Assembly (NCBI GenBank): GCA_004356955.1
Contig: SMXS01000043.1
Coordinates: 1 to 37,657, forward strand
Source: Alphaproteobacteria bacterium
GTDB taxonomy: Bacteria; Pseudomonadota; Alphaproteobacteria; SMXS01
Direction of reading: 5' to 3'
DNA: 37,657 nt
The notes under the pieces: model-generated
What the model saw: only the letters and a program-made list of their open reading frames with translations
Databases searched by the model: none
What the model was told of the DNA's origin: nothing
Made by a program: the position numbers and the translations under genes
Shown: piece after piece, positions 1-13,575 of the stretch
Layout: each line of letters begins with the position of its first letter
Position numbering within the stretch: the stretch's first letter is position 1

Positions 1-253
1 AATTAAAATAGCGTCGACACAGCGTCTTCAGATTAAAGAGCGCACGCGGTACGACGGTCGAGATAATGGCGCCCTTTACCGGTTTTTCGTTGAGGCCTTC
101 ATGGCGCATCAACTGATCCAACCAAACGAAATATTCGTCCGCCGTGCGTTCTGCGCTGGTTGCAATGCGCCATTGGGTAAAGTGATCGCCATTTTCATCA
201 TCGAAAAGGGCAAATACGATATTGGTGTTTCCTGCATCAATTGTCAGCAGCAT
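1..253 (-). CDS. coaX: Type III pantothenate kinase, 5' part only (runs off the window start)
   Basis: Minus-strand translation from ATG at 253 reads [49 protein letters not shown]..., matching the CoaX N-terminal DxGNTN motif; lies next to birA as usual. Not in the ORF track because it is truncated. Confidence 0.85.
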   Translation of the reverse strand, partial: MLLTIDAGNTNIVFALFDDENGDHFTQWRIATSAERTADEYFVWLDQLMRHEGLNEKPVKGAIISTVVPRALFNLKTLCRRYFN

Positions 254-276
254 AGCTGTCTCTCCAGACCCTTCAA

Positions 277-1059
277 TCAAGCACCAGCTGGGAAAAACAC
301 GTCACCAGCATGGATCACCACTTCATTGCCATCTTCGACCTCGATACGCAAGGCGCCAGTGGCATCAAGATCGCGCATGATCCCTTTGATTCGGTTGTCA
401 TTTTGTTGCACTTCGATGGGCTCGCCCAGCCTATAGGCGGCCTTCAGCCACTGTTGGCGAAGGGCATTGAACCCGTTGGTGACCCAAGATTGGTAAATTT
501 CATCGAATGAAACAGTCAATTGGGCGACAACGTCTTCTGGTTTTAGGCTAATACCGGTGGCCGCGATCATATCAGTGGCAGGATAAGGCGTGTCTTCCGG
601 GTGATGCTGCAGATTGATGCCAATACCAATGATCAGATAGTCTGTTTGGGCATAACCGCCGTGTCGTGCGGGTTTGCTGGAACCCTCCAACAGGATGCCC
701 GATATCTTGGCCCCGTCTACCAGCACATCATTGGGCCACTTTAGCGCAAACCCGATGGCTTGCTGCGACAGGACTTCCAACGTGTGTTTGACCGCAAGCG
801 CTGCGGCAAAAGACAATTGCGATGCATCGGCCAGCCTTGCCTGCGGCCTGATCAGGATTGATGCAAATAGATTGCCTGGCTTCGACACCCATTGGCGACC
901 CCGACGGCCCCTGCCCGCGGTTTGTTCGACGGCCCAGACGATACATTTGCCCGGGTCGCCGGCCATGGCCAGGCGCTTGGCTTCCTCGTTGGTGCTGTCG
1001 ATAATCTCGTGCGAAAACACCCGATATCCACTGGGGAGCTCGCTCACTCGCTCACTCAC
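277..1059 (-). CDS. birA: Biotin--[acetyl-CoA-carboxylase] ligase, without an N-terminal HTH domain
   Basis: [45 protein letters not shown] and IGIGINL motifs; stop overlaps the nuoN end of the operon. Confidence 0.93.
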   Translation of the reverse strand: MSERVSELPSGYRVFSHEIIDSTNEEAKRLAMAGDPGKCIVWAVEQTAGRGRRGRQWVSKPGNLFASILIRPQARLADASQLSFAAALAVKHTLEVLSQQAIGFALKWPNDVLVDGAKISGILLEGSSKPARHGGYAQTDYLIIGIGINLQHHPEDTPYPATDMIAATGISLKPEDVVAQLTVSFDEIYQSWVTNGFNALRQQWLKAAYRLGEPIEVQQNDNRIKGIMRDLDATGALRIEVEDGNEVVIHAGDVFFPAGA

Positions 1060-2486
1060 ATAAACAGGCTGGTCGCGGCCAGGTTAGCAGCTGCAATCAG
1101 CGGTGCAGGCCAGACAAAGCCAAGGACAATGAGAGCAGCCGCCCCACCAGAGATAATTTTCATACCCCGGCTGGGGCCAACATCAAACTCGCCGACGGGT
1201 TCGTCGAAATACATGATCTTGACGATCCGCAAATAATAGAAAGCACCGATGACGCTCATCAACACACCAAAGATAGCCAACGTCGTCAGGCCGGCTTCCA
1301 GCGCCATCATAAAGACAAAAAACTTGCCAATGAATCCAGCCATTGGTGGAATGCCCGCCAATGAGAACATAAAGATTGCCAAGGCAGCAGCCATACCGGG
1401 GCGTGTCCGTGCAAGGCCGGCCAGGTCATTGATGTTTTCTGTCATGCCCTCTTTCCGGCGCATGGACATGATTAGCGCAAACGCACCGATGTTCATAACC
1501 AGATAGATCGTCAGGTAGATCAGCACCGACGCCACGCCTGATTCAGTCCCTGCACTCAGGCCGACCAAAGCAAATCCAACATGACCGATAGAGCTAAAAG
1601 CCATCAGACGTTTGATATTGGTTTGCACCAGGGCCAGCACGGCACCGACGGCCATAGAGGCAAAAGACAGGAATATGATGATCTGTTGCCACTGGTCTTG
1701 CATTGCCGGGACAACGTCAAACAGCACACGGATCAACAGTGCCATGGCGGCCACTTTGGGCGCGCCGGCCAAAAAGGCCGTAACCGGGGTTGGCGCCCCT
1801 TCGTATACGTCGGGCGTCCACATATGGAATGGGACCGCCGAGATTTTGAAGGCCAGACCCGACAACAGGAACACCAGGCCAAAGATCATCCCGAAAGGGA
1901 CGCTTTCGACTGCGACAGCCTGCGAGATCTCGCCAAAGTCCAACGAGCCTGCAAAGCCATAGATCAGCGAGCTACCATAGAGCAGCATGCCCGATGACAA
2001 GGCGCCCAGAACAAAGTACTTCAAACCGGCTTCGGTCGAGCGGCTGGAATCGCGATTGATCGCGGTCAACACGTAGAGCGCCAAGCTTTGCAGTTCGATT
2101 CCCATATACAGTGAAATCAGATTACTGGCGGACACCATCATGGTCATGCCGGCGGTGGCCAACAATATCAGGACGGCAAATTCAAATCGTTTCAGGTTTT
2201 CTTTGGCCAGAAAATCGAACGACATCATGATTGCCATTGCTGCGCCAATCAGGATCAGGATTTTGTTGAAGATCGCGAACCCATCGATAACAAACATGCC
2301 ATTGAAAGCGTAGGTGCGTTCAACTGGCAGACTGACAGTCGATATCATCGCCACGACCAAGACACCGACGCTGAGCCACGACACGGTCTTGAAGGCTTTT
2401 TTGCCGGAAAATACGCCGACCATCAGCAAGGCCATGGCCCCGACAACGATGATCAGTTCTACAATAGCTGGTGCCAGAGATTGCAT
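1056..2486 (-). CDS. nuoN: NADH-quinone oxidoreductase subunit N
   Basis: Antiporter-like polytopic membrane protein (SLYMGIELQSLALYVL, GLAFKISAVPFHMWTPDVYEGAPTPV); last gene of the nuo operon. Confidence 0.95.
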   Translation of the reverse strand: MQSLAPAIVELIIVVGAMALLMVGVFSGKKAFKTVSWLSVGVLVVAMISTVSLPVERTYAFNGMFVIDGFAIFNKILILIGAAMAIMMSFDFLAKENLKRFEFAVLILLATAGMTMMVSASNLISLYMGIELQSLALYVLTAINRDSSRSTEAGLKYFVLGALSSGMLLYGSSLIYGFAGSLDFGEISQAVAVESVPFGMIFGLVFLLSGLAFKISAVPFHMWTPDVYEGAPTPVTAFLAGAPKVAAMALLIRVLFDVVPAMQDQWQQIIIFLSFASMAVGAVLALVQTNIKRLMAFSSIGHVGFALVGLSAGTESGVASVLIYLTIYLVMNIGAFALIMSMRRKEGMTENINDLAGLARTRPGMAAALAIFMFSLAGIPPMAGFIGKFFVFMMALEAGLTTLAIFGVLMSVIGAFYYLRIVKIMYFDEPVGEFDVGPSRGMKIISGGAAALIVLGFVWPAPLIAAANLAATSLFM

Positions 2487-4012
2487 TAGCGGGCCCCTTC
2501 CATGGCTATTGCGCCGATATTGTGGTGGGCATTGAGGGCTGTTTCCATATGGGTCACTAGGTTCTCAACGGAAACATGCAAGACATTAAGGATGGGTTCT
2601 GGGTAGATTCCCATCCACAGAACAACCAGGATCAACGGCGCAAACAAAGCCACTTCACGCTTGTCGAGGTCGAGGATATCCATCAGGTCTTCTTTCACCA
2701 GTTCGCCAAAGATAACGCGACGATACAGCCACAACATATAGGCTGCGCCCAGTACGAGGCCCGTGGTAGCCAGCGCGGCGACCAGAGTGTTGACCTTGAA
2801 GACGCCGACGAGAATGAGCAATTCGCCTACAAAACCGCTGGTACCAGGAAGGCCAATTGAGGCCATGGTAAAGATCATAAAGACCAGCGCATAAGACGGC
2901 ATACGATTAACCAGGCCGCCATAGCGGTCGATCTCGCGTGTGTGCATGCGGTCGTAAATGACCCCAACACACAAGAACAAGGCACCAGAGACAATGCCAT
3001 GGCTAAGCATCTGGAAGATCGAGCCTTCGATTCCCTGTTGATTAAAGACGAACAGGCCGATGGTCACAAACCCCATATGCGCAACGGATGAATAGGCGAT
3101 CAGCTTTTTCATGTCTTCTTGCCGCAAGGCGACCAGTGATGTGTAGATGATGGCGACCACGCTGAGGGTAAAGACCATCGGTGCGAATAACTCGCTGGCA
3201 ATTGGGAACATCGGCAACGAAAAGCGCAGGAAGCCATAGCCACCCATCTTCAGCAGAACGCCTGCCAGAATAACAGACCCGGCAGTTGGCGCCTCGACAT
3301 GGGCATCGGGCAGCCAGGTATGCACCGGCCACATCGGCATTTTGACGGCAAAGGACGCGAAGAAGGCTAGCCAGAACCAGGTTTGCAGATCGGCATCAAA
3401 GCCATAGGACATCAAGGCCGGGATGCTGGTTGTGCCAGCTTCCAGATACATGGCGATCAATGCCAACAGCATCAAAACAGAGCCAGCCAGCGTGTAGAGG
3501 AAGAACTTGAAGGATGCGTATACTTTGCGCGCGCCACCCCAGACACCGATGATCAGATACATCGGGATCAGGCCGCCTTCAAAGAACAGGTAGAACAGCA
3601 CGAGATCGAGCGAGCAGAACACGCCGATCATCAGCGTTTCCAGCAACAAGAAGGCGATCATGAAGTCCTGAACGCGGTCGGTTATAGACTTCCAGCTGGC
3701 CAAGATGCAGAACGGCATCAAGAAGGTGGTCAGGATCACGAACAGCAACGAGATGCCATCAACGCCCATGCGGTATTCGATGCCACCCATCAGCCATTCG
3801 GCTTCTTCGACAAACTGGAAGTCAGCTGTGGTTGGGTCAAACAATACCCACAGAACCAGCGACAACAAGAAGGTCGCAATGGTGACAAACAGCGCAACGG
3901 CACGCGCGTTGCGGGCGACCATGGCTTTGTCGCCACGGATCAGCAAGATCATCAGCACGCCGAACAAGGGCAGGAAGGTCACAAAGGACAGAAGCGGCAG
4001 ATCGGTAATCAT
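2486..4012 (-). CDS. nuoM: NADH-quinone oxidoreductase subunit M
   Basis: [60 protein letters not shown]. Confidence 0.95.
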   Translation of the reverse strand: MITDLPLLSFVTFLPLFGVLMILLIRGDKAMVARNARAVALFVTIATFLLSLVLWVLFDPTTADFQFVEEAEWLMGGIEYRMGVDGISLLFVILTTFLMPFCILASWKSITDRVQDFMIAFLLLETLMIGVFCSLDLVLFYLFFEGGLIPMYLIIGVWGGARKVYASFKFFLYTLAGSVLMLLALIAMYLEAGTTSIPALMSYGFDADLQTWFWLAFFASFAVKMPMWPVHTWLPDAHVEAPTAGSVILAGVLLKMGGYGFLRFSLPMFPIASELFAPMVFTLSVVAIIYTSLVALRQEDMKKLIAYSSVAHMGFVTIGLFVFNQQGIEGSIFQMLSHGIVSGALFLCVGVIYDRMHTREIDRYGGLVNRMPSYALVFMIFTMASIGLPGTSGFVGELLILVGVFKVNTLVAALATTGLVLGAAYMLWLYRRVIFGELVKEDLMDILDLDKREVALFAPLILVVLWMGIYPEPILNVLHVSVENLVTHMETALNAHHNIGAIAMEGAR

Positions 4013-5943
4013 TGCACGTCCCCGATCCGTACACCGTACCAGGTCAACAGCGCGACAACGCCGATCAACATGGCAAAGGCATAATGATACAGATAGCCCG
4101 TATGCATAAGTCGTGCCTTGCCAGCAACCCAGGCAATGGCGCCAGAGACGCCATCTGGACCAAGGCCATCAATGATGCGGCCATCGCCGATCTTCCAGAA
4201 TTGATAACCAATCCACTTGGCCGGACGGACAAAGATCAGATCGTAGAGTTCGTCGAAATACCACTTGTTCAACAGAAAGCGATAAATTGGGCCATTGGTT
4301 TCAGCCAGCGCCTTGGGGATATCGGGACGACGGATATAAAAGAACCAGGAAAGCCCCAGGCCTGCAGCGCCCATGACCAGCGGCAGATATTTGACCCAGG
4401 CCGGGACATGATGCGCGGCGTCCAGGATGTTATCACCCGCCACGAACAAGGCTTCGCCCCAGAAAGCATCATAATCATGGCCGACAAAATATTCGTAGAA
4501 GACAAAGCCGGCAATGACAGCGCCAATGGCCAGAATAATAAGCGGGATCATCATGATCTTGGGTGACTCGTGCACATGGCTCATGACTTCTTCGCTGGCA
4601 CGTGGTTTGCCGTGGAAGGTCATGAAGATCAATCGGCCAGAATAGAATGCCGTCATAAACGCGGCAATGATGCCCATGGCAAAGGCATATTCACCCATGC
4701 CCTCACCCGCGGCATAAGCTGACTCGAGGATCATGTCTTTCGAGAAGTAACCTGCGAACGGGAAAATACCGATCAGAGCCAGGGACCCAATCCACATCAG
4801 GGCATAGGTGCCCTTCATATGCCTCCAGATGCCGCCCATCTTGCGCATGTCCTGTTCGTCTGACATGCCATGAATGACCGAGCCAGAACCAAGGAACAAC
4901 AGCGCCTTGAAGAAGGCATGTGTGAACAGATGGAAAATCGCCGCGCCATAAGCAGAAACGCCCAGCGCAAAGAACATGTACCCTAATTGCGAGCACGTTG
5001 AGTAAGCGATGACACGCTTGATGTCGTTTTGGACCAAGCCAACTGTGGCGGCAAAAATTGCCGTGGATGCGCCAACGAAGATCACAACATCCAGTGTAAA
5101 CGGCGCGAGCTCGAACAATGGCGAACAGCGTGCGACCATAAACACACCAGCTGTCACCATGGTGGCGGCATGGATCAGGGCGGACACAGGTGTCGGGCCT
5201 TCCATCGCGTCTGGTAGCCAGGTGTGCAGACCAAGCTGGGCCGATTTGCCCATGGCGCCAATAAACAGCAACATCGTGATGGTGGTCAGCACATCGACCT
5301 GATAGCCCAGGAATTCGAATGTCTCGCCTGTGTGGTCAGAGGCTGTCGCAAAGACGGTTTCAAAATCCATCACGCCAAAGGTCAAGAAGATCGCCAGGAT
5401 CCCCAACATAAAGCCAAAGTCACCAACGCGATTGACCAAAAAGGCCTTGATAGCAGCGGCATTGGCTGCTGGCTTTTTGTACCAAAATCCAATCAGCAGA
5501 TAAGATGCAAGCCCCACGCCTTCCCACCCGAAAAACATCTGGACGAAATTGTCGGCGGTGACCAGCATCAACATGGCAAAGGTAAACAGGGACAGATAAG
5601 CCATGAAACGCGGCTTGGCTGGGTCGTGGCTCATATATCCGATGGAATAGATATGAACGAGCGAGGACACGCCATTGACGACGACCAGCATCACAACGGT
5701 CAGCGTATCGATTTTCAGGGCCCAGTTGACGTCAAAGCTGCCCGAGGATACCCAGGTCAACAATTCGACATGCACGGTCTGATGGCCCAGACCAATCTGG
5801 GTAAAGGCATAAATAGACAGCAGCGCCGATATAACGACAGCAATGCAGGTGACCAATTGTGCCCCACGGTCACCAAGCCAACGGCCACCAAAGCCTGCAA
5901 TGATTGCCGCAATAAGCGGCAGAAAGACTATCGCGAAATACAC
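4009..5943 (-). CDS. nuoL: NADH-quinone oxidoreductase subunit L
   Basis: 644 aa; [50 protein letters not shown]; 4-bp ATGA overlap with nuoM. Confidence 0.96.
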   Translation of the reverse strand: MYFAIVFLPLIAAIIAGFGGRWLGDRGAQLVTCIAVVISALLSIYAFTQIGLGHQTVHVELLTWVSSGSFDVNWALKIDTLTVVMLVVVNGVSSLVHIYSIGYMSHDPAKPRFMAYLSLFTFAMLMLVTADNFVQMFFGWEGVGLASYLLIGFWYKKPAANAAAIKAFLVNRVGDFGFMLGILAIFLTFGVMDFETVFATASDHTGETFEFLGYQVDVLTTITMLLFIGAMGKSAQLGLHTWLPDAMEGPTPVSALIHAATMVTAGVFMVARCSPLFELAPFTLDVVIFVGASTAIFAATVGLVQNDIKRVIAYSTCSQLGYMFFALGVSAYGAAIFHLFTHAFFKALLFLGSGSVIHGMSDEQDMRKMGGIWRHMKGTYALMWIGSLALIGIFPFAGYFSKDMILESAYAAGEGMGEYAFAMGIIAAFMTAFYSGRLIFMTFHGKPRASEEVMSHVHESPKIMMIPLIILAIGAVIAGFVFYEYFVGHDYDAFWGEALFVAGDNILDAAHHVPAWVKYLPLVMGAAGLGLSWFFYIRRPDIPKALAETNGPIYRFLLNKWYFDELYDLIFVRPAKWIGYQFWKIGDGRIIDGLGPDGVSGAIAWVAGKARLMHTGYLYHYAFAMLIGVVALLTWYGVRIGDVQ

Positions 5944-5948
5944 GCCTG

Positions 5949-6257
5949 TTATCCCTTCAACTGGCTAATATCTTCGACCGCGATAGAACCGCGATTACGG
6001 AAGTAGATGACTAGGATGGCCAGGCCAATGGCGGCCTCAGCGGCGGCCACAGTCAGGACGAACATGGCAAATATCTGCCCCGAGATGTCATGAAGAAAGA
6101 CCGAAAATGCGACCAGGTTGATATTTACAGCCAGCAGCATCAGCTCGATGGCCATAAGAATGATGATGACGTTCTTCCGATTCAGGAAAATGCCAAACAC
6201 ACCCAGCGTGAACAGGATGGCGGCAATCGTCAGATAATGAGTAAGACCGATTTCCAT
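5949..6257 (-). CDS. nuoK: NADH-quinone oxidoreductase subunit K
   Basis: 102 aa; [28 protein letters not shown]. Confidence 0.95.
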   Translation of the reverse strand: MEIGLTHYLTIAAILFTLGVFGIFLNRKNVIIILMAIELMLLAVNINLVAFSVFLHDISGQIFAMFVLTVAAAEAAIGLAILVIYFRNRGSIAVEDISQLKG

Positions 6258-6272
6258 GGTTCTGTCCGCTCC

Positions 6273-6887
6273 CTATATGCCCTGCCCTGGTGGAATTTTC
6301 TTTAATTCCACAGCGCTTTCGGGGGTGCGGTGCACCTGATTTGTTATGTTTTGTTTTTTGACACCGGGCCGTGACCGATGGGTCAGGACGATGGCACCGA
6401 TCATGGCGACCAGCAGGATAATCCCCGCCGCCTGAAAGGCGTAGATATAGTCGGTGTACAGCACAAGACCAATGCTTTGGGTGTTGCCGACTTCAGAAAC
6501 AACCGGTCTTGCCGTTGCTGCGATCAACGACGTGTCGCCGCCAAAGCTCCAACTACTGACAATAAACAGCAGCTCGATGGCCAGGATCGCGCCGATTACC
6601 CCGCCGATAGGCAGATATTGCAAAAATCCCTGTTTCATATCGACGGAGTTGATGTCCAACATCATCACCACGAACAGGAACAGCACAGCGACGGCGCCGA
6701 TATAGACAATCAGCATAATCATCGCCAGGAACTCTGCACCCATCAGGACAAACAGACCGCCCGACGTGAAGAATGCCAGAATGAGATACAACACTGAATG
6801 CACCGGGTTACGACTGGCGATGACCATAAAGCCGGCGGCCACTGCAATGGTTGCGAATAGGTAAAAAGTTAACGCCTGAATAATCAT
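6273..6887 (-). CDS. nuoJ: NADH-quinone oxidoreductase subunit J
   Basis: VIASRNPVHSVLYLILAFFTSGGLFVLMGAEFLAMIMLIVYIGAVAVLFLFVVMML. Confidence 0.95.
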   Translation of the reverse strand: MIIQALTFYLFATIAVAAGFMVIASRNPVHSVLYLILAFFTSGGLFVLMGAEFLAMIMLIVYIGAVAVLFLFVVMMLDINSVDMKQGFLQYLPIGGVIGAILAIELLFIVSSWSFGGDTSLIAATARPVVSEVGNTQSIGLVLYTDYIYAFQAAGIILLVAMIGAIVLTHRSRPGVKKQNITNQVHRTPESAVELKKIPPGQGI

Positions 6888-6896
6888 GATGTCGTC

Positions 6897-7385
6897 CTAG
6901 CGATACGGTGCGTCTGCGACAATATTGGCAGCGATTTCCTGCTCCCACCGATCGCCATTGGCTAGCAGCTTTGCTTTGTCGTAATACAGTTCTTCGCGGG
7001 TTTCGGTTGCGAATTCAAAATTTGGACCCTCGACAATGGCGTCTACAGGGCAGGCTTCCTGGCAGAAGCCGCAATAGATGCATTTGACCATGTCGATGTC
7101 ATATTTGGTGGTCCGGCGGGATCCATCTTCGCGCTCTTCGGCCTCGATTGTGATGGCCTGTGCCGGGCAGATGGCTTCACACAATTTGCAGGCGATGCAG
7201 CGCTCTTCGCCATTGTCATAGCGACGCAGGGCGAGTTCACCGCGGAAGCGCGGGCTCAGCGGCCCTTTTTCGTAGGGATAGTTGATTGTCAGCTTTGGCT
7301 TGAAAAAGTATTTCAGGGTCAGTTTCATCGCGATGACGAACTCCCACAGAAAAATCGTTTTTGCAACCTGGGATATTCTGCTCAT
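6897..7385 (-). CDS. nuoI: NADH-quinone oxidoreductase subunit I (start reassigned to [16 protein letters not shown])
   Basis: Two 4Fe-4S motifs [12 protein letters not shown] and [12 protein letters not shown]; the track ORF start at 7421 overlaps nuoH and is probably too long. Confidence 0.93.
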   Translation of the reverse strand: MSRISQVAKTIFLWEFVIAMKLTLKYFFKPKLTINYPYEKGPLSPRFRGELALRRYDNGEERCIACKLCEAICPAQAITIEAEEREDGSRRTTKYDIDMVKCIYCGFCQEACPVDAIVEGPNFEFATETREELYYDKAKLLANGDRWEQEIAANIVADAPYR

Positions 7386-7395
7386 GATCGATCCC

Positions 7396-8442
7396 CTAAC
7401 TGGCGTTTGGCAGCATGTCAAAGGCTACCAGCACACCGGCAGTAACAATGACAGCAACAAGTGACAAAGGCAGGAAGACCTTCCAGCCCAGGCGCATCAA
7501 TTGGTCATAGCGGTACCGGGGTACCGATGCCTTGATCCAACTGAATACAAAGAAGAAGAAGAACGTTTTTAGCAAAAACCAGACCAGCCCAGGCATAAAG
7601 GCGTTGAAGGCTTCCATGCCGGGGATCCAGTTGAACAGAAAATTGTCGAAGGGCGACAACCAGCCACCAAAGAACAAAGTAGTCGTCATGGCGCACATCA
7701 GCAGCACTGCGGTGTATTCACCCAGCCAGAACAGGGCAAAGGTTAGTGACGAATACTCAACCTGATAACCAGCCACCAATTCGGCCTCGGCTTCGGGCAA
7801 ATCAAACGGTGCACGGTTGGTTTCAGCCAGTGCCGAGATAAAGAAGATGATGAACACCGGGAATAGCGGGATGAAGAACCACAGGCCCTCTTGGGCCATA
7901 ACGACATCAGACAGGTTCAAAGAGCCAACGCACAACAGCACGGTGACAATCACAAACCCAATGGAGACTTCGTAAGACACCATTTGCGCGGCAGACCGCA
8001 TAGCCCCGAGGAATGCATAGCGTGAATTGGACGCCCAGCCCGACATGATGATGCCATAGACGCCCAAGGACGAGATTGCGAACAAGTACAGCACGCCGAC
8101 ATTAAGGTTGGATAGCACCAAGCCATCGTCAAAGGGAATAACCGCCCAGGCAACGAAAGCGACTACAAACATCAGAACCGGTGCGATGATGAAGACGCCC
8201 TTGTTGGCACCCGACGGAACAATCGTTTCTTTTAACAACAGCTTCAGGCCATCGGCAAAGCTTTGCAGCAAACCCCAGGGCCCGACGACATTGGGGCCGC
8301 GCCGCAATTGAATAGCCGCCCAGATTTTACGATCAAAGTAGATCGCATAGGCAACGGCCAGCAACAACGGGACGACAATCAGCAATACCTTGCCGAGAAT
8401 CCACAGGCCAGGGAGCAGGTAAATGTCAATAAATTCAGCCAT
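7396..8442 (-). CDS. nuoH: NADH-quinone oxidoreductase subunit H
   Basis: [55 protein letters not shown]. Confidence 0.96.
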   Translation of the reverse strand: MAEFIDIYLLPGLWILGKVLLIVVPLLLAVAYAIYFDRKIWAAIQLRRGPNVVGPWGLLQSFADGLKLLLKETIVPSGANKGVFIIAPVLMFVVAFVAWAVIPFDDGLVLSNLNVGVLYLFAISSLGVYGIIMSGWASNSRYAFLGAMRSAAQMVSYEVSIGFVIVTVLLCVGSLNLSDVVMAQEGLWFFIPLFPVFIIFFISALAETNRAPFDLPEAEAELVAGYQVEYSSLTFALFWLGEYTAVLLMCAMTTTLFFGGWLSPFDNFLFNWIPGMEAFNAFMPGLVWFLLKTFFFFFVFSWIKASVPRYRYDQLMRLGWKVFLPLSLVAVIVTAGVLVAFDMLPNAS

Positions 8443-10495
8443 TTGTACCGGTTCCCTCAGAAACTTCGTTTTGGATATTCGTGCATTCTTCCATGGTGTT
8501 GGAAGCGCGGCAGATCGGGTTCACCTGGTAATGGTCGATGCTGTTGCCTGCAAAAGGCTCATCGCTCGTGTCGCCTGCGGTACCAGCGCCTTGCCAGTCT
8601 GCGGCGACAATTTGGTCTGCTTCGGCAAGATGCGGGGCAATTTCTGCCATGCGGTCACGCAGCGCATCCAATGTGTCATAGGGCAATGTCTTGCCAATGA
8701 CGCCAGAGAGCGCCCGCAAGATGGTCCAGTCTTCACGGGCATCACCCGGTGGGAACGCAGCACGATTACCAAGCTGTACCCGACCTTCGGTATTGACCCA
8801 AGTGGCGGCTTTTTCGGTATAGGCGGCGCCTGGCAGGATTACATCGGCATGTTGAACACCGGCATCACCGTGCGAGCCCTGATAGATCACAAAGGCGTTC
8901 TGCAGTTTGGAAACATCAATTTCATCGGCATGGTGCAGGAAGACTATTTCAATATCGCCAGAGGCGGCACCATCCAGGATACCCGCGACGTCACGACCAC
9001 CATCTTGTGGTACGAAACCGATATCGAGGCCCCCTACCCGTCCAGCAGCCTGATGCAGGACGTTGTAGCCGTTCCAGTCTGCAGTGATAGCACCAACATT
9101 GTCGGCCAGTTGTGCAGCCATCGCCGCAATGGCCTGACCATCAGCCCGCGACAGAACATTCTGACCAATGATGATCATGGGATGCGAGGCATCTTTCAGC
9201 GTTTGTGCAAAAGCGCCATTGTCCGATACCAGATCAGCCAGTGTTTGGGCGCCTGCACCCAGATAATCATAATCATAAGTCAGATCGAGCGTTTCGCCGA
9301 TCACCGCAATTTGCAGATTGCCCGTCAGCGATTGTTGGCGAATACGGGCATTGATGATGGGTGCGTCTTCACGAATATTGGCACCGATGATTAAAAGGGC
9401 ATCAACCTGATCGATGCCGCTGATTGTCGAGTTGAACAGGTATGACGCGCGGTTGCTGGCATCATACTGAACACCATCTGTGCGGCAATCAAGATTGGCA
9501 GAGCCCAGCGAAATCAACAGGTCTTTCAATGCAGTCATGGATTCGACATCTGCAAGGTCACCAGCAATACCAGCGATTTTGCTGCCATCAGTACCAGCGA
9601 CCTTGTCAGCGATAGTTTTGAAAGCGTCTTCCCACGTGGCTTCGGTTAATTTGCCATCGATACGAACATAAGGCTTGTCCAGACGACGTTTCTTCAAGCC
9701 GTCATAGGCAAAGCGAGACCGGTCTGCGAGCCATTCCTGGTTCACATCTTCATTGAGGCGCGGCAGGATACGCATGACTTCTTTGCCACGAACATCAACA
9801 CGGATGTTGGAACCCACAGCATCATGAACATCGATGCTTTCTGTCTTTTCCAGCTCCCACGAACGGGCAGTAAAGGCATAAGGTTTGGATGTCAGAGCAC
9901 CGACCGGGCACAGATCGATGACATTGCCAGACAATTCTGACGTCATGGATTGTTCCAGATAGGTGCTGATTTCCATGTGTTCGCCGCGACCGAGCGCACC
10001 AATTTCTTCAACACCGGCAACTTCTTGTGCAAAACGGATACAGCGAGTGCAATGAATGCAGCGGGTCATCACGGTCTTGATCAGCGGACCCATATTCTTT
10101 TCGGTGACGGCGCGCTTGTTTTCGTCATAGCGACTGTCGTTGCCGCCATAGGCCATGGATTGGTCCTGCAGATCACATTCGCCACCCTGATCACAAATCG
10201 GGCAATCGAGGGGATGATTGATCAGCAGGAATTCCATCACCCCTTCCCGCGCTTTTTTGATGCTGGGGCTATTTGTGTGGATCACCATGCCATCAGCGGC
10301 AGGCATGGCACAACTCGCGATGGGCTTAGGCGCGTTTTCCTGTTCGACCAGGCACATGCGGCAATTGCCAGCAATGGACAGGCGGTCGTGATAACAAAAA
10401 CGAGGAATTTCTGCACCAGCCTCTTCGCAGGCCTGCATCAGTGTCACGCCGCTATCCACGGTAATTTCGACACCATCGATGGTTAATGTGGGCAT
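8435..10495 (-). CDS. nuoG: NADH-quinone oxidoreductase subunit G (start reassigned to [11 protein letters not shown])
   Basis: 2Fe-2S domain [18 protein letters not shown], then [15 protein letters not shown] and [16 protein letters not shown]; track start at 10558 overlaps nuoF. Confidence 0.94.
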   Translation of the reverse strand: MPTLTIDGVEITVDSGVTLMQACEEAGAEIPRFCYHDRLSIAGNCRMCLVEQENAPKPIASCAMPAADGMVIHTNSPSIKKAREGVMEFLLINHPLDCPICDQGGECDLQDQSMAYGGNDSRYDENKRAVTEKNMGPLIKTVMTRCIHCTRCIRFAQEVAGVEEIGALGRGEHMEISTYLEQSMTSELSGNVIDLCPVGALTSKPYAFTARSWELEKTESIDVHDAVGSNIRVDVRGKEVMRILPRLNEDVNQEWLADRSRFAYDGLKKRRLDKPYVRIDGKLTEATWEDAFKTIADKVAGTDGSKIAGIAGDLADVESMTALKDLLISLGSANLDCRTDGVQYDASNRASYLFNSTISGIDQVDALLIIGANIREDAPIINARIRQQSLTGNLQIAVIGETLDLTYDYDYLGAGAQTLADLVSDNGAFAQTLKDASHPMIIIGQNVLSRADGQAIAAMAAQLADNVGAITADWNGYNVLHQAAGRVGGLDIGFVPQDGGRDVAGILDGAASGDIEIVFLHHADEIDVSKLQNAFVIYQGSHGDAGVQHADVILPGAAYTEKAATWVNTEGRVQLGNRAAFPPGDAREDWTILRALSGVIGKTLPYDTLDALRDRMAEIAPHLAEADQIVAADWQGAGTAGDTSDEPFAGNSIDHYQVNPICRASNTMEECTNIQNEVSEGTGTNG

Positions 10496-10505
10496 GTCGG
10501 CGCTC

Positions 10506-11798
10506 CTATGCGGCCCGCGTATTTGCAGCTTGTTTGGCAGTTGCAATACGCGCTTCAAGTTCTGGCCGGAAGTGGCGGATCAAACCCTGGATGGGCCATG
10601 CGGCGGCGTCACCCAAGGCACAGATGGTGTGGCCTTCGATTTGAGTGCTGACATCCAGCAGTGAATCAATTTCTTCGACTTCCGCGTCGCCCCGCACCAT
10701 GCGGTCCATCACACGGGCCATCCAGCCTGTACCCTCGCGGCATGGTGTGCACTGGCCACAGCTTTCGTGCTGATAAAAGCTTGCCAGGCGGGCAATAGCA
10801 GCGACGATATCGGTGGATTTGTCCATGACGATGACAGCCGCTGTTCCCAGGCCGGATTTTTCGGCTTTCAGCGAGTCAAAATCCATCAGGACTGTGTCGC
10901 AGATGTCTTTGGGCAATACTGGAACTGACGAGCCACCAGGGATGATGGCCAACAGATTGTCCCATCCGCCAATGACACCGCCTGCATGTTTTTCGATAAG
11001 TTCCTTGAGCGGGATGCCCATTTCTTCCTCGACATTGCACGGGTGGTTGACGTGGCCCGAAATGCTGAAGATTTTCGTGCCTGTGTTGTTTTCTCGGCCC
11101 AGACCGGCAAACCAGGCACCGCCCCGGCGCAAGATTGTGGGCACAGCTGCGATGGATTCAACATTGTTCACCGTCGTTGGACAGCCCCATACGCCAACAT
11201 TGGCAGGGAATGGTGGCTTTAGGCGTGGTTGGCCTTTTTTGCCCTCTAGGCTTTCAATCAATGCGGTTTCTTCGCCACAGATATAGGCACCCATGCCGCG
11301 ATGAACGTAGACATCAAATGTATAGCCAGTACCGCAGCAGTTTTCACCCAACAGGCCGGCCGCGTAAGCTTCATCAATCGCGGCCTGCAATTGTTCAGCC
11401 TCGCGGTAGAACTCGCCGCGGATATAGATGTATGCGGCCTCGGCGCGCATGGCGACGCCTGAGAGCAAGCAACCTTCGACCAATTTGTGCGGATCGTGGC
11501 GAATGATTTCGCGGTCTTTACAGGTGCCAGGTTCGCCTTCATCGGCGTTCACCACCAGATAATGCGGACGGCCATCGCTTACCTTGGGCATGAACGACAT
11601 CTTGAGGCCCGTTGGGAACCCTGCCCCGCCGCGACCACGCAGGCCGGACTCTTTCAATTCGTCAACGATCCAGTCATCGCCCTTGGCAATCAGGTCGGCA
11701 GTACCGGCCCAGTCACCGCGTGCCCTGGCACCATCAATGCCGGGGTCTTTCAGGCCGTAGAGATTGGTGAAAATACGATCCTTGTCACTCAACATCAC
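10506..11798 (-). CDS. nuoF: NADH-quinone oxidoreductase subunit F
   Basis: [66 protein letters not shown]. Confidence 0.96.
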   Translation of the reverse strand: MMLSDKDRIFTNLYGLKDPGIDGARARGDWAGTADLIAKGDDWIVDELKESGLRGRGGAGFPTGLKMSFMPKVSDGRPHYLVVNADEGEPGTCKDREIIRHDPHKLVEGCLLSGVAMRAEAAYIYIRGEFYREAEQLQAAIDEAYAAGLLGENCCGTGYTFDVYVHRGMGAYICGEETALIESLEGKKGQPRLKPPFPANVGVWGCPTTVNNVESIAAVPTILRRGGAWFAGLGRENNTGTKIFSISGHVNHPCNVEEEMGIPLKELIEKHAGGVIGGWDNLLAIIPGGSSVPVLPKDICDTVLMDFDSLKAEKSGLGTAAVIVMDKSTDIVAAIARLASFYQHESCGQCTPCREGTGWMARVMDRMVRGDAEVEEIDSLLDVSTQIEGHTICALGDAAAWPIQGLIRHFRPELEARIATAKQAANTRAA

Positions 11799-12400
11799 GA
11801 AGTCTCCTGCAGAGAGGTCAGGCCGCCAGCAGGCTCTGACTTTTTGCGGCCACTCTGAGGGCCCGGTGTTGGTGTGTCGCCCGCTTGCAGGGCGTCGAGA
11901 ACCTTGGTGGTCGTGTCTGCGGTCAGGTCTTCATAATAGTCGTCGCCGATTTGCATCATCGGGGCGTTGGCGCAAGCACCCAGGCATTCCACTTCGATAA
12001 TCGTGAATTTACCGTCTTGGGTGGTTTCGCCCATATTGATGCCCAGTTTGTTTTTGCAGGCACTGACAATGTCGTCAGACCCGCGCAACCAACAAGGGGT
12101 TGTGGTGCAGACCTGTACGAAATGTTCGCCAACGGGTGCCAGATTATACATGGTGTAAAAGCTGGCAACTTCGAGCACACGAATAACCGGCATGTCCAGC
12201 ATAGTTGCAACGCAACGAATGCCTGCCTGGGGCAACCATCCACCGTTTTGGCGTTGGGCTATGTCCAACAGGGGCATGACCGCGCTGGCCTGTCGGCCTT
12301 CGGGGTATTTTGCAATGTGTTCTTTGGTTTTTTGCAGGTTCTCCGCAGTGAACTCAAAGTGCTCGGACTGCTGCGCCTGGGTTTGTCCGCTCATACTCAT
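11795..12400 (-). CDS. nuoE: NADH-quinone oxidoreductase subunit E
   Basis: [12 protein letters not shown]...[22 protein letters not shown] thioredoxin-like 2Fe-2S signature. Confidence 0.95.
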   Translation of the reverse strand: MSMSGQTQAQQSEHFEFTAENLQKTKEHIAKYPEGRQASAVMPLLDIAQRQNGGWLPQAGIRCVATMLDMPVIRVLEVASFYTMYNLAPVGEHFVQVCTTTPCWLRGSDDIVSACKNKLGINMGETTQDGKFTIIEVECLGACANAPMMQIGDDYYEDLTADTTTKVLDALQAGDTPTPGPQSGRKKSEPAGGLTSLQETS

Positions 12401-13575
12401 CGGTCCACTTCGCCGAATACAATATCGATAGAGCCCAAGATCGCGGGAATATCTGCGAGCATGTGGCCTTTGGTCAAAAAATCCATTGCCTGAAGGTGGG
12501 CAAATCCAGGTGCTCTGATTTTACAGCGATAAGGCTTGTTGGAGCCATCTGACACTAGATACACACCAAACTCGCCCTTTGGGGCTTCGATGGCGACATA
12601 GACCTCACCCTCGGGGACTTTGTAGCCTTCGGTGTACAGTTTGAAGTGCTGGATCAGCGCTTCCATGGACTGTTTCATTTCCGCCCGCGGTGGCGGTACG
12701 ATTTTGCGATCCATTGAAGAAACCGGACCTGCGGGCATCTCGTTAAGGCATTGCCGAATCATACGGATCGACTGTTTAATTTCTTCGAACCTAACGATGA
12801 AGCGAGCATAGCAATCGCCGTGTTTACCGACGGGTACATCGAAATCCATTTTTTCATAGCCGTCATAGGGCTGCGATTTGCGCAAGTCCCATGCAATGTC
12901 GCTGCCACGAAGGCACGGACCGGTGAAACCCCAATCGATGGCTTCGTCACCGGTGATCACACCGATATCAACACAGCGTTGCTTGAAGATACGATTGCCG
13001 ATCAACATCGTTCCAATATCTTCCAGAACTTCAGGGAAGGTCTCGGTCCATTCCCAAATATCGGTCAACAGTTCCGGCGGAAGGTCCTGATGAACACCAC
13101 CCGGGCGAATATAGCATGCATGCATGCGCGCACCACTGGCCCGTTCGCGGAACACCATCAGCTTTTCGCGTTCTTCAAAACCCCACAAAATTGGCGTCAT
13201 CGCGCCCACATCCATCGCGTGGGTTGTCAGGTTCATCAGATGGCTGGAAATGCGCCCCATTTCAGAATAGAGGATACGGATCATTTTGCCGCGATCAGGC
13301 ACTTCACAATCCAGCAGCTTCTCGACGGCCAGCGCAAAAGCATGTTCCTGATTGATCGGCGATACATAGTCTAGCCGGTCAAAATATGGCACAGCCTGCA
13401 GGTATGTCTTGTGCTCGATCAGCTTTTCGGTGCCTCGATGCAGCAGACCGATATGCGGATCGATGCGTACGACAATCTCGCCGTCCAGCTCGGTAATCAG
13501 GCGCAGCACGCCATGGGTTGCGGGATGCTGTGGACCAACATTCAGATTGTAATTTTTCAGTTGAACTTCAGCCAT
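12397..13575 (-). CDS. nuoD: NADH-quinone oxidoreductase subunit D
   Basis: [31 protein letters not shown]; ends DIVFGEVDR. Confidence 0.97.
   Translation of the reverse strand: MAEVQLKNYNLNVGPQHPATHGVLRLITELDGEIVVRIDPHIGLLHRGTEKLIEHKTYLQAVPYFDRLDYVSPINQEHAFALAVEKLLDCEVPDRGKMIRILYSEMGRISSHLMNLTTHAMDVGAMTPILWGFEEREKLMVFRERASGARMHACYIRPGGVHQDLPPELLTDIWEWTETFPEVLEDIGTMLIGNRIFKQRCVDIGVITGDEAIDWGFTGPCLRGSDIAWDLRKSQPYDGYEKMDFDVPVGKHGDCYARFIVRFEEIKQSIRMIRQCLNEMPAGPVSSMDRKIVPPPRAEMKQSMEALIQHFKLYTEGYKVPEGEVYVAIEAPKGEFGVYLVSDGSNKPYRCKIRAPGFAHLQAMDFLTKGHMLADIPAILGSIDIVFGEVDR

Noticed and set aside
277-1059. BirA as a transcriptional repressor of biotin genes
   Set aside because: The protein begins directly with the ligase domain and lacks the N-terminal winged-helix region, so only ligase function is supported.
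3383-4084. 233-aa plus-strand ORF opposite nuoM
   Set aside because: Antisense to nuoM with a Q/H/D-rich composition typical of the reverse complement of hydrophobic membrane-protein codons.
5224-6006. 260-aa plus-strand ORF opposite nuoL
   Set aside because: Antisense artefact with the same composition bias as the other nuo shadow ORFs.
8423-9394. 323-aa plus-strand ORF opposite nuoG
   Set aside because: Shadow ORF fully antisense to a well-supported nuoG; no recognisable motifs.
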